Assembly: GCA_000469685.2 (NCBI GenBank)
Contig: LS997567.1
Span: forward strand, 1,762,743 to 1,826,742
From: Haemonchus contortus
Lineage: Eukaryota > Nematoda > Chromadorea > Rhabditida > Trichostrongylidae
DNA length: 64,000 nucleotides
Direction: 5' to 3'
Both the position numbers and the translations under genes were made by a program. Shown here piece by piece: positions 1 to 12,516 of this stretch (position 1 is its first letter; every line of letters begins with the position of its first letter). The notes under the pieces are model-generated. The model saw only the letters and a list, made by a program, of their open reading frames with translations, was not told the DNA's origin and did no database searches.

Positions 1-3000
1 CGTGCCTGGAAACCGAGATATGATCAATTTTATTTTTTGACATTTTTGAAAACGCTCCCCCGCATGAAAATTTCCGGAAAAACTTGATCTCTCAGATTTC
101 CCGTTAAACATGCTTACCAGATGTATTTTGGGACGCAAAATCGATTGCGACCAGTCTCAGGTCTCGTTCTTGCCTGGAAACCGAGATATGATCAATTTTA
201 TTTTTTGACATTTTGAAAACGCTCCCCCGCATGAAAATTTCCGAAAAACTTGATCTCTCAGATTTCCCGTTAAACATGCTTACCAGATGTATTTTGGGAC
301 GCAAAATCGATTGCGACCAGTCTCAGGTCTCGTTCTTGCCTGGAAACCGAGATATGATCAATTTTATTTTTTGACATTTTGAAAACGCTCCCCCGCATGA
401 AAATTTCCGAAAAACTTGATCTCACAGATTTCCCGTTAAACATGCTTACCAGATGCATTTTGGGACGCAAAATCGATTGCGACCAGTCTCAGGTCTCGTT
501 CTTGCCTGGAAACCGAGATATGATCAATTTTATTTTTTGACATTTTGAAAACGCTCCCCCGCATGAAAATTTCCGAAAAACTTGATCTCGCAGATTTCCC
601 GTTAAACATGCTTACCAGATGTATTTTGGGACGCAAAATCGATTGCGACCAGTCTCAGGTCTCGTTCTTGCCTGGAAACCGAGATATGATCAATTTTATT
701 TTTTGACATTTTGAAAACGCTCCCCCGCATGAAAATTTCCGAAAAACTTGATCTCTCAGATTTCCCGTTAAACATGCTTACCAGATGTATTTTGGGACGC
801 AAAATCGATTGCGACCAGTCTCAGGTCTCGTTCTTGCCTGGAAACCGAGATATGATCAATTTTATTTTTTGACATTTTGAAAACGCTCCCCCGCATGAAA
901 ATTTCCGAAAAACTTGATCTCACAGATTTCCCGTTAAACATGCTTACCAGATGTATTTTGGGACGCAAAATCGATTGCGACCAGTCTCAGGTCTCGTTCT
1001 TGCCTGGAAACCGAGATATGATCAATTTTATTTTTTGACATTTTGAAAACGCTCCCCCGCATGAAAATTTCCGAAAAACTTGATCTCTCAGATTTCCCGT
1101 TAAACATGCTTACCAGATGTATTTTGGGACGCAAAATCGATTGCGACCAGTCTCAGGTCTCGTTCTTGCCTGGAAACCGAGATATGATCAATTTTTTTTT
1201 GACATTTTGAAAACGCTCCCCCGCATGAAAATTTCCGAAAAACTTGATCTCTCAGATTTCCCGTTAAACATGCTTACCAGATGTATTTTGGGACGCAAAA
1301 TCGATTGCGACCAGTCTCAGGTCTCGTTCTTGCCTGGAAACCGAGATATGATCAATTTTATTTTTTGACATTTTGAAAACGCTCCCCCGCATGAAAATTT
1401 CCGAAAAACTTGATCTCACAGATTTCCCGTTAAACATGCTTACCAGATGCATTTTGGGACGCAAAATCGATTGCGACCAGTCTCAGGTCTCGTTCTTGCC
1501 TGGAAACCGAGATATGATCAATTTTATTTTTTGACATTTTGAAAACGCTCCCCCGCATGAAAATTTCCGAAAAACTTGATCTCTCAGATTTCCCGTTAAA
1601 CATGCTTACCAGATGTATTTTGGGACGCAAAATCGATTGCGACCAGTCTCAGGTCTCGTTCTTGCCTGGAAACCGAGATATGATCAATTTTATTTTTTGA
1701 CATTTTGAAAACGCTCCCCCGCATGAAAATTTCCGAAAAACTTGATCTCGCAGATTTCCCGTTAAACATGCTTACCAGATGTATTTTGGGACGCAAAATC
1801 GATTGCGACCAGTCTCAGGTCTCGTTCTTGCCTGGAAACCGAGATATGATCAATTTTATTTTTTGACATTTTGAAAACGCTCCCCCGCATGAAAATTTCC
1901 GAAAAACTTGATCTCTCAGATTTCCCGTTAAACATGCTTACCAGATGTATTTTGGGACGCAAAATCGATTGCGACCAGTCTCAGGTCTCGTTCTTGCCTG
2001 GAAACCGAGATATGATCAATTTTATTTTTTGACATTTTGAAAACGCTCCCCCGCATGAAAATTTCCGAAAAACTTGATCTCTCAGATTTCCCGTTAAACA
2101 TGCTTACCAGATGTATTTGGGACGCAAAATCGATTGCGACCAGTCTCAGGTCTCGTTCTTGCCTGGAAACCGAGATATGATCAATTTTATTTTTTGACAT
2201 TTTGAAAACGCTCCCCCGCATGAAAATTTCCGAAAAACTTGATCTCTCAGATTTCCCGTTAAACATGCTTACCAGATGTATTTTGGGACGCAAAATCGAT
2301 TGCGACCAGTCTCAGGTCTCGTTCTTGCCTGGAAACCGAGATATGATCAATTTTATTTTTTGACATTTTGAAAACGCTCCCCCGCATGAAAATTTCCGAA
2401 AAACTTGATCTCGCAGATTTCCCGTTAAACATGCTTACCAGATGTATTTTGGGACGCAAAATCGATTGCGACCAGTCTCAGGTCTCGTTCTTGCCTGGAA
2501 ACCGAGATATGATCAATTTTTTTTTGACATTTTGAAAACGCTCCCCCGCATGAAAATTTCCGAAAAACTTGATCTCTCAGATTTTCCCGTTAAACATGCT
2601 TACCAGATGTATTTTGGGACGCAAAATCGATTGCGACCAGTCTCAGGTCTCGTTCTTGCCTGGAAACCGAGATATGATCAATTTTATTTTTTGACATTTT
2701 GAAAACGCTCCCCCGCATGAAAATTTCCGAAAAACTTGATCTCACAGATTTCCCGTTAAACATGCTTACCAGATGCATTTTGGGACGCAAAATCGATTGC
2801 GACCAGTCTCAGGTCTCGTTCTTGCCTGGAAACCGAGATATGATCAATTTTATTTTTTGACATTTTGAAAACGCTCCCCCGCATGAAAATTTCCGAAAAA
2901 CTTGATCTCACAGATTTCCCGTTAAACATGCTTACCAGATGCATTTTGGGACGCAAAATCGATTGCGACCAGTCTCAGGTCTCGTTCTTGCCTGGAAACC

Positions 3001-6000
3001 GAGATATGATCAATTTTATTTTTTGACATTTTGAAAACGCTCCCCCGCATGAAAATTTCCGAAAAACTTGATCTCGCAGATTTCCCGTTAAACATGCTTA
3101 CCAGATGTATTTTGGGACGCAAAATCGATTGCGACCAGTCTCAGGTCTCGTTCTTGCCTGGAAACCGAGATATGATCAATTTTATTTTTTGACATTTTGA
3201 AAACGCTCCCCCGCATGAAAATTTCCGAAAAACTTGATCTCTCAGATTTCCCGTTAAACATGCTTACCAGATGTATTTTGGGACGCAAAATCGATTGCGA
3301 CCAGTCTCAGGTCTCGTTCTTGCCTGGAAACCGAGATATGATCAATTTTATTTTTTGACATTTTGAAAACGCTCCCCCGCATGAAAATTTCCGAAAAACT
3401 TGATCTCGCAGATTTCCCGTTAAACATGCTTACCAGATGTATTTTGGGACGCAAAATCGATTGCGACCAGTCTCAGGTCTCGTTCTTGCCTGGAAACCGA
3501 GATATGATCAATTTTATTTTTTGACATTTTGAAAACGCTCCCCCGCATGAAAATTTCCGAAAAACTTGATCTCTCAGATTTCCCGTTAAACATGCTTACC
3601 AGATGTATTTTGGGACGCAAAATCGATTGCGACCAGTCTCAGGTCTCGTTCTTGCCTGGAAACCGAGATATGATCAATTTTATTTTTTGACATTTTGAGA
3701 ACGCTCCCCCGCATGAAAATTTCCGAAAAACTTGATCTCTCAGATTTCCCGTTAAACATGCTTACCAGATGTATTTTGGGACGCAAAATCGATTGCGACC
3801 AGTCTCAGGTCTCGTTCTTGCCTGGAAACCGAGATATGATCAATTTTATTTTTTGACATTTTGAAAACGCTCCCCCGCATGAAAATTTTCCGAAAAACTT
3901 GATCTCACAGATTTCCCGTTAAACATGCTTACCAGATGCATTTTAGGACGCAAAATCGATTGCGACCAGTCTCAGGTCTCGTTCTTGCCTGGAAACCGAG
4001 ATATGATCAATTTTATTTTTTGACATTTTGAAAACGCTCCCCCGCATGAAAATTTCCGAAAAACTTGATCTCGCAGATTTCCCGTTAAACATGCTTACCA
4101 GATGTATTTTGGGACGCAAAATCGATTGCGACCAGTCTCAGGTCTCGTTCTTGCCTGGAAACCGAGATATGATCAATTTTATTTTTTGACATTTTGAAAA
4201 CGCTCCCCCGCATGAAAATTTCCGAAAAACTTGATCTCTCAGATTTCCCGTTAAACATGCTTACCAGATGTATTTTGGGACGCAAAATCGATTGCGACCA
4301 GTCTCAGGTCTCGTTCTTGCCTGGAAACCGAGATATGATCAATTTTATTTTTTGACATTTTGAAAACGCTCCCCCGCATGAAAATTTCCGAAAAACTTGA
4401 TCTCGCAGATTTCCCGTTAAACATGCTTACCAGATGTATTTTGGGACGCAAAATCGATTGCGACCAGTCTCAGGTCTCGTTCTTGCCTGGAAACCGAGAT
4501 ATGATCAATTTTATTTTTTGACATTTTGAAAACGCTCCCCCGCATGAAAATTTCCGAAAAACTTGATCTCTCAGATTTCCCGTTAAACATGCTTACCAGA
4601 TGTATTTGGGACGAAAAATCGATTGCGACCAGTCTCAGGTCTCGTTCTTGCCTGGAAACCGAGATATGATCAATTTTATTTTTTGACATTTTGAAAACGC
4701 TCCCCCGCATGAAAATTTCCGAAAAACTTGATCTCACAGATTTCCCGTTAAACATGCTTACCAGATGCATTTTGGGACGCAAAATCGATTGCGACCAGTC
4801 TCAGGTCTCGTTCTTGCCTGGAAACCGAGATATGATCAATTTTATTTTTTGACATTTTGAAAACGCTCCCCCGCATGAAAATTTCCGAAAAACTTGATCT
4901 CGCAGATTTCCCGTTAAACATGCTTACCAGATGTATTTTGGGACGCAAAATCGATTGCGACCAGTCTCAGGTCTCGTTCTTGCCTGGAAACCGAGATATG
5001 ATCAATTTTTTTTTTGACATTTTGAAAACGCTCCCCCGCATGAAAATTTCCGAAAAACTTGATCTCTCAGATTTCCCGTTAAACATGCTTACCAGATGTA
5101 TTTTGGGACGCAAAATCGATTGCGACCAGTCTCAGGTCTCGTTCTTGCCTGGAAACCGAGATATGATCAATTTTATTTTTTGACATTTTGAAAACGCTCC
5201 CCCGCATGAAAATTTCCGAAAAACTTGATCTCACAGATTTCCCGTTAAACATGCTTACCAGATGCATTTTGGGACGCAAAATCGATTGCGACCAGTCTCA
5301 GGTCTCGTTCTTGCCTGGAAACCGAGATATGATCAATTTTATTTTTTGACATTTTGAAAACGCTCCCCCGCATGAAAATTTCCGAAAAACTTGATCTCGC
5401 AGATTTCCCGTTAAACATGCTTACCAGATGTATTTTGGGACGCAAAATCGATTGCGACCAGTCTTAGGTCTCGTTCTTGCCTGGAAACCGAGATATGATC
5501 AATTTTATTTTTTGACATTTTGAAAACGCTCCCCCGCATGAAAATTTCCGAAAAACTTGATCTCGCAGATTTCCCGTTAAACATGCTTACCAGATGTATT
5601 TTGGGACGCAAAATCGATTGCGACCAGTCTCAGGTCTCGTTCTTGCCTGGAAACCGAGATATGATCAATTTTATTTTTTGACATTTTGAAAACGCTCCCC
5701 CGCATGAAAATTTCCGAAAAACTTGATCTCGCAGATTTCCCGTTAAACATGCTTACCAGATGTATTTTGGGACGCAAAATCGATTGCGACCAGTCTTAGG
5801 TCTCGTTCTTGCCTGGAAACCGAGATATGATCAATTTTATTTTTTGACATTTTGAAAACGCTCCCCCGCATGAAAATTTCCGAAAAACTTGATCTCGCAG
5901 ATTTCCCGTTAAACATGCTTACCAGATGTATTTTGGGACGCAAAATCGATTGCGACCAGTCTCAGGTCTCGTTCTTGCCTGGAAACCGAGATATGATCAA

Positions 6001-6073
6001 TTTTATTTTTTGACATTTTGAGAACGCTCCCCCGCATGAAAATTTCCGAAAAACTTGATCTCGCAGATTTCCC
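1..6073. repeat. 166 bp satellite DNA array, about 36.6 tandem copies
   Basis: The same 166 bp sequence repeats head to tail from the left window edge to about 6073, so the true array is longer. Units are 97-99% alike by eye. Differences fall at a few fixed sites: ctctcag, ctcacag or ctcgcag before the gatttcccg block; tgtatttt or tgcatttt 36 bp further on; a shortened T tract near 1190, 2517 and 5007; a one-base loss (gtatttggg) near 2114 and 4603; gagaacgc for gaaaacgc at 3698 and 6020; and tctta for tctca at 5463 and 5795. The first unit carries two one-base insertions (T near 45, G near 76). 166 is not a multiple of three, so reading frames shift in every unit. This is non-coding satellite, probably heterochromatic. 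Confidence 0.97.
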
Positions 6074-6438
6074 CTTTTTTCATCTGGTTGGAACCACTCA
6101 CTTAAGCGCCTCAAAATACACTGGTTACAAGTAGCAAATTGTACGCCATAATATGGACTAAACCTGCCTGAGTGCCGAACCCATCATGTCGCGCTTGGAA
6201 ATCTGCCACACTAACCGTTTGGCCGTACCTCCACACAACTGTTCATTTCAGTCTCCTACATATACCAAGAAGCACAGTGCATATGATGTCAATTTCAAGT
6301 TTTCCGGCATTGGGCAAATATTTTTCAAGACTCCTGAGGTCCCTGCAATGCAGTGGGCATCCGCGAGGGACTGTATAAAAGTGTTCCGTTGTGTTAGCTG
6401 TTTTCCATGACGCTATCACGGCAAAATTCAGAGCATTT
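6074..6438. other. Satellite-unique junction, no gene seen
   Basis: The last satellite unit breaks inside gatttcccg; after 6073 a short T run leads into unique sequence. No splice-bounded open frame was found up to the candidate exon at 6439. Confidence 0.6.
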
Positions 6439-9400
6439 CTAGGCTTGAGAAGCTTCAGACGAAGGTGCTTGAGCTTCTTTCTTGTGGGCGGGGCCTAGGC
6501 TCACCGGCAGAGTCCAGTATATGGAGTGTGGACACTGCCGCTGAGCCGAGGTTCTTGGCTCCACGGGGGTGGAGTTGCAACAGCGCACCGGATAACCGTC
6601 TTGGTTTGTGCGCACGGTTTCGGTGGTTCTATTCTTTGGAGGCTGGAACGAATGGTGCTCTGGTAAGTTCCAATGGATTTTTTGTTCCATTTTCTGGATT
6701 TTCATTCTTTCAATCATCATAAAGTGTAAATGAATTGTAAAATTAGCAATAACCGATTAAAAAAGAGTTTATTTAGAGGTGTTGGCGGGAATTATTGAGA
6801 ACCGCCAAAACGTCAGGAAAAGGTCCAATTTCTTGAAGGAATGCAGTAAACTTTATAAAATTATACCAAGCTAGATATCGTCTTTAATTCTTTTCTCATC
6901 TTTCAGCCGCCACTGACGATTTTTGAAGACGAGCTCGCTTGATACAACAGTGAAAGTGAGGAAATTTCGATCACGATGAAAACTACGATCCACCGAGAAG
7001 TTCGACGAGATTAGTAGCGAAAAGAAGGGGTAGATCTTCTTAATAGGATACTGAAGCCAGAGATCCTTCACAATAAACAAAGACGAGCTAGACGCTGTGA
7101 CAGCCTTGTAAAATAACTTCTTTGCTCGACCTTATTGAAACGTGGATATGCCTCAATGACTTGCTCTGTCGTATCACCTATCACTTGTCGTCCCGTTGCT
7201 CATCGATTTCGCCGGTAACGCTCTGTCGTACAGGTTGGTTATGGTAGTTATAATCCTGTCAGAAAGGTTAACCGAATGAAGCGGTTCTACCATAACAACA
7301 TGTACAGTAGAGCAGTATAAGGCACTGTCTTGTGTTACTTACTCGTTGTTTTATTTTCAATTAGCTTTCCCTTGCTTTCCATAAGGTTTTTGCAGTGTGT
7401 TCTTGAAGAATACTGAATAAACTGTTTCGAGCTGATTTCAGTGGAGCACTTTGTATTGTGCTTTTCAAGAGTACTGAAGAACTGGTTTCTAAGTGCTAGC
7501 CTACGTCTACTTTTTCTTTAGCATTCAATTCTCTATGAAGTTCATTCCCGGTAAAAATGTAAAATAGGGAGCGAGAGGGAGGAAAGGGGACAATCTTCGC
7601 CCTTTGCCCCCAGCCATAATCGCTAGAGCTCAGAGAACAAGGGGTAGAAGATTTGCGGACCCGTAATTGTGCTTGGAAGGTCAACGTGGTTCTGTATCTA
7701 AGTCTCAGGAAGGGACTCCCACCAAAAATTTCATGCCGCTTGCTAGTACTTCCGTTTTTGAATAAAATTGACTCACGAATTGGCTGAATGTTCCTCACTC
7801 ATCTCATCTTTTTGCGGCAGGGAATCACCCACCCCTGTGTTCCTCTCCTCCTGAACTTAGGTAGGACTTTCGCCTATGGCTAAGTTTCTACAGGTAAGCA
7901 CTGTTTACAGGCCCGCAAGCCGGCTATCCCTCGTTTTCTGCGCTCTAGCGCCTAGTGCTAGAAATAAGGGATAGCCACCCTCTACCCCCCCCCCCTGCTT
8001 TTCCCACCACCACCAACTGCATTTTCACCATAAAAACCGATTTTTAAGTTTTGCAACGGTGCCATTTCTCTTGACTAACGTCCAGCTATCTCTCTGAGGG
8101 ATGAAGTCCTTCTGCACTACGGATGCGATTTTGCATTTTATACAAGTGAGTTGTCAGAATCAGAGATCTTATCAAGTTTCAATGCGAAGAAACGAATCCT
8201 TTGACATAGATGTACGTCATAAATATGAAAACTAATACTGACGCTATTGCTACTACAAAAAACTGGAATCCGATTGGCTCAGTTTCTGTTGGAGGCGGTG
8301 ACGGTATCCCGAGAATGGTTCTTGTGATTGGTGATGGGAGATCTGAAATAAACTATTTTCATTTCTATGCTGGAACCTTCCTGTGCTTACCCTTTTGTAC
8401 CGAAGTAACCAAATGAATTGTTGAGTACTAGTTAATCGAATGGAACCTTAAAACCCACAATTTCCCTCCCCTAAGTAAGTTGAAGCACCTAGGGTTCATG
8501 ATATCACCTCAACGATGTAACAAAGCAGGGGCACGTATAAAGAAGTATGAAGAGTATAAGTGTAAAAGTATGAAGAGTAGAGTTGTAAATACAAACAGCA
8601 TACAGTATAAATAAGCATTAGCTTTCATATAGCGTTTAAGTTAATCTGGCACCATGATTACAAACGTAAAACCAACTCACCTATACTAAGTGTGACCCCG
8701 GATTTTTTCCCGGCAGAGTTCTTTTTCGGTTCTCCACAGATGATCGAAAGTCTAAAAATATGATCATCTAGAATATCATGTGATAGCTGATTGTCATAAG
8801 TGCAAGTCTAATAGACGTACTGGACCAACGGGACGTTTGGTGTTATCGTGGTAGCGTCAGTCGTTCAACGATCTCTCTTAGACATGGGCTTTACACAATG
8901 TTAATACCTAAGGTTGCCTACTCATCTTCACTCTTTGTAGTTTCCCATGAAGACGCTACCCATCACTCCCAAAAAGGTTCCCTCGTACGGCATGGAGGAG
9001 GCAACCCACTTTAGCGACATTACAGAGTGACGAGCGACGGAACTTTCCCCAGTTCGCTTTGCGGCATGCGACAAATCTTTTTTTAGTTGTCTCGCGGCTC
9101 CAAACTGCAATTACCGTACTCAGCTCGCCTCTCCTCCAATGATAGGACGCAATATTTTCCGTTGACTGCCTTTCTTTTTCGGATAGTTTTGATTGTTTTT
9201 TCTCTTTCTTTTTCGTTTTTATGTTTATTAGATTTGATTGTTTGGAATGACTCCTCCTATTTTATCAACGATCAAGATATCATTGGAATGGAAAGGAACG
9301 GCTAGCAAATTCAAATGATTAAAAGACTCCCAAACTCACGAATTGCGTGCTCCAATCTTCCGTCGCAGTTCTGCGATACGCGGCGGGTGGGGCTAGCGTG

Positions 9401-10706
9401 ACGCAGTGTTCGGAGAAGATACCAGACCCATAGCCAACTTACTTTTAAGAGGATAGAGCGCAGACGGAAAATCCCTCGTTGCCTACAAGTATCATATGCC
9501 TACTAGTACGTTGCACCAACACCGCGCACACATTTGCGAAGCCGCCCCTCCTCTTTTCTACGTTCTAGCGATGCCAAACTTAGTGAATGCCTTTTCATTT
9601 TCATATCGAAGTCATTATAACCCTCCGTTTCATCATACTTGATGTTTTGTTGTTTTGTGGGCTAAAAATACGACCAGATTTTCAGAGTTCCAACGATAAC
9701 ATCCCCATTCGACACACACCTCCCATTAGGAGCCTTTGGGGCCGCCGCGTGCGGAATCAAATCGCGCGCGCGTCATACGCTTCACGAGTGCGGGGTTCTA
9801 GAAATGCCGCGCGTCATTGGCTGATAGCATGGCCGCGATACACCTTCCACCCCACGTCCATCGTTGACGATGACAAAACTGCTTTTCGTCAAGTGTGTTT
9901 TGAAAATGCCAAAAAAATTCAGATGTGAAACTTACTCATCGATTCGCAATTGTTGCTTGAGTATGGCATCACGTAGAATGTACTCTCTCAGCAATGCCGG
10001 ATCAAACTCGTTTAGAGAAGAAGGCGATGTCGGCGGCGGGAAAATATAAGGCGGCGATTTGAAACGAACTTCGGAAGGCGTTGGTGACGACACCTCAAAT
10101 ATTGCTATGTAATAGAAAACTCGTACTTCTGACAGGTGAGCGCCTGAAACAATCCGATTTTGGGAATGGCAACTTTGGCTTTCTGTTTTTTTTTATCTGT
10201 GCAAAACTGACTTACTCATTTGGGTCCCAATGGTTCGTATGACGTTTAGTAGAAATTTCGTTTGCCGGCTTGCAAAATGTCACGAGAAATTTGGTAATTC
10301 AGCCCGTATAAGGGGCTAATTGGATTGATATAGTGTGGTTGCGGTTCGAGGTTCGTGTAAGCCTCCCAACGGAGACAGTTTTCTGTGGATTTTTCTCAAA
10401 GCTCTAAACCTTTGAGTGGAAAACCCGGGTAGGACGTATCAGAGTATCACTTAATACTGACGTATATACAATTCGGAGGAGCTCTACTTTGAATTGCGAC
10501 TGCAAATTTTCTTCCATCTACCTCTAAACACTAAGCAACAAGAGACCGAAGATACCGCTGAGCTAAACAGTTGAAAAACTACTTTTACAGCATGTTCATC
10601 GGGTTCAGCTTTCATCCCATATCATCGAAAAAGAGGGAGCTCCATGACAGTATGACAAAGCACGTACCTGTATAAGAGGAGTGGGTGGTCGCAGTGGCAA
10701 CGGCAT
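6439..10706 (-). CDS. Unrecognised proline-rich protein, partial exon model
   Basis: The family is not recognised. The best exon is 9936-10093, entered from an AG at 10094 and left at a GA|GTAAGT donor. It reads SSPTPSEVRFKSPPYIF, then a P/S-rich stretch, then FDPALLREYILRDAILKQQL, which looks like the start of an amphipathic helix. Upstream, 10668-10706 reads MPLPLRPPTPLIQ with an in-phase CAG|GTACGT donor, so the protein could start at ATG 10706. Candidate later exons are 9340-9370, then either 8928-9104 (basic, starts FGAARQLKKDLSHAAKR, ends in a stop) or 6439-6642 (phase 0, ends APSSEASQA and a stop). The exact joining of these last exons is uncertain, and 9340-9370 reads more naturally in a frame that the splice does not give. 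The 2.7 kb before the last exon holds a dispersed repeat. Confidence 0.42.
7865..7990 (+). repeat. Dispersed repeat family 2, diverged copy a, with hairpin
   Basis: It shares the order 'acaggcccgcaa-gcc' followed by a ctagcg/ctag core with copies near 18085-18330 and 19775-20030. In this copy the core is flanked by a perfect 10 bp inverted repeat, ggctatccct at 7922-7931 and agggatagcc at 7967-7976, with an inner tctagc/gctaga pair. It is followed by a run of 13 C. Confidence 0.5.
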
Positions 10707-11194
10707 TTCTGAGGTGATCGCCGCAATTCGGAGGGCGGATTGACCTCGAGGCCACCGGATTATCCCAAAATCGCAAGGAACCTAAATCGGTCGTAAGTTT
10801 CACATCGAAATCGGAAAATTAGTGCTGTTTCAAAAATCGTCCGTTCAGTTCAGATGTAACGCACTATGTAAGAATAAAACTGCCTCCAGTAATTTCGATG
10901 ACTGTACATTGGGAATTCACCGCTTTGTTAGTATTCAGAAGTTGGCTGCTGACAAAACACGTGATTTGTAAAGAGCTGTAAAGAGCGATTTGGGGTACCA
11001 ACTGCACCTACAAGGGGTTGCTTTCTAACTTTTCGGAAACGGACTGCCCACTTCTGGAGGATTTCCCCACTCCCTACTCCACTTCTTTCCACAGGAAAAC
11101 ACCATGCCTCACAGATTTCCTATTTCGCATGTTTTTCTAAAAAAAATCAGTGAAAAGCTCTGCCAATCACTGCGGCCTAGGATACAGGGATGTT

Positions 11195-11239
11195 GTTGAC
11201 AACAGCCCTGAACCCACCGGTCACAGGGCTGTTGTCAAC
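11195..11239. repeat. Perfect 16 bp inverted repeat with 13 nt loop
   Basis: gttgacaacagccctg at 11195-11210 is matched by its exact reverse complement at 11224-11239. The loop is 13 nt and contains accggt. Pairing stops at both ends of the arms. There is no T run as a terminator would have; the role is unknown. Confidence 0.9.
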
Positions 11240-12280
11240 CAAACCTTCTCTGGCCAAGCGAATCAGACGTGCTGAAGTCTCTGCGTGCTGCGTCCACCAG
11301 CGGAAGGAGGACGTATCCACTTGTTGCCCGTACTCTGCTCCAAAGCACTCTCCAGACAAGAGTGATCATGTGAGCGGGTGTACGGTCGAAAATGGATTGG
11401 AAAAAGGTTCTTCGCCAACTATGAAGACTTCATACCTTGAGTTCATAAATGGAGAAAAGGAATGGGAATTCATGTATGAATGTCCTGAAACTTGAGAAAA
11501 TGTTGTTTTTCCTGATCAATTCAAATACTGTGAGAGACTGAAGGCCTGAACTCTGCTATGGTCTATGTGGCACTCCAAAAATCCGCAATTTTTTGCTATT
11601 TGCTCCTTCTCCTTCGTCTGAGTAAACCTGCGATCACAACGTTGTTTGAAGATCTGCAGCAACAACGGACCACTCTAGAGCGAACAAGTTGTAGTGTAGG
11701 ATGACCGTTATACAAGAGCATCAGTATGGTAGTTAGCAATGAGGGATGGCCAGCTCTTCCGCCTGTGCTCTACCCTCTCGGGTGTGATAATTCTGTTGAA
11801 GAGGACGCAGAGAAACGCTGAGTCACTCCGCACGCGGTGACACTGGTCCTGCAGTTCGGAGAACGTCCGTTGCGCGTGTCTGTTGAAGGTAGGTCGCCCC
11901 GCCCATTCCGTGCACGGCGCACCCCAACTGAGGTCTTGACATGACATTACAGTACCACCAGTGGAGCGAATGATTTGCATTTGTCCGTGTTACCTTCTCT
12001 TTGGCTGACTGCCGTGGACCAAGCGCAAATCGTATGCCCCACTCACAACTGCGACGTCTGTCAAATATCGCGGGCTGACTCGCCGCATGCGACTGCTGCG
12101 GCGTGACCTAGTTTCGACGGACGCGTGCAACGAAGCGCACCCCTGCAGTTCCTATCCATCGCCCAAAGCCCTTGTTTAAGGCCCTTTTTCGATGTATCGT
12201 ATATGTAGCGGATGTGCTACGGACGTCGTACAACACGAGTGATGGGTAGAAACCTAAACACACTCGAATCGCTTATATGT

Positions 12281-12516
12281 AATCGATTCGCCGCCCGCGG
12301 CAGTCATGGACTATTTGCCTCATTATTGCAGCTTTGGCGCTCTTCACACAGTGCGATCGATATGCGATTATTATTTTTGGGATGATTCCAGTGTTACTTC
12401 TTTCGCTCGTGTACTCCTTACTCGCTGAGCTGCTTCCACTTCATTCTGCTACCTTCCTTCGTGCGCGATGTCGCTCTCGCTGCCAAGCGACCATTTTGAT
12501 TCAACTGCACCACACC
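12281..12516 (+). repeat. Dispersed repeat family 1, copy 1
   Basis: About 235 bp, running from 'atcgattcgccg' through 'atttgcctcatta' and 'cgattattat' to 'ctgcaccacac'. The same succession of blocks is present at 17605-17857 (same strand) and 39290-39532 (opposite strand). I estimate 70-75% identity by eye. No terminal inverted repeats or target duplication were found, and the open frames differ between copies, so it is taken as a non-coding interspersed repeat. Confidence 0.75.

Noticed and set aside
104..5943. Serial 66-121 codon frames on the minus strand and some on the plus strand within the satellite
   Set aside because: They repeat with the 166 bp unit, start at TTG, shift frame each unit and have no independent coding signal.
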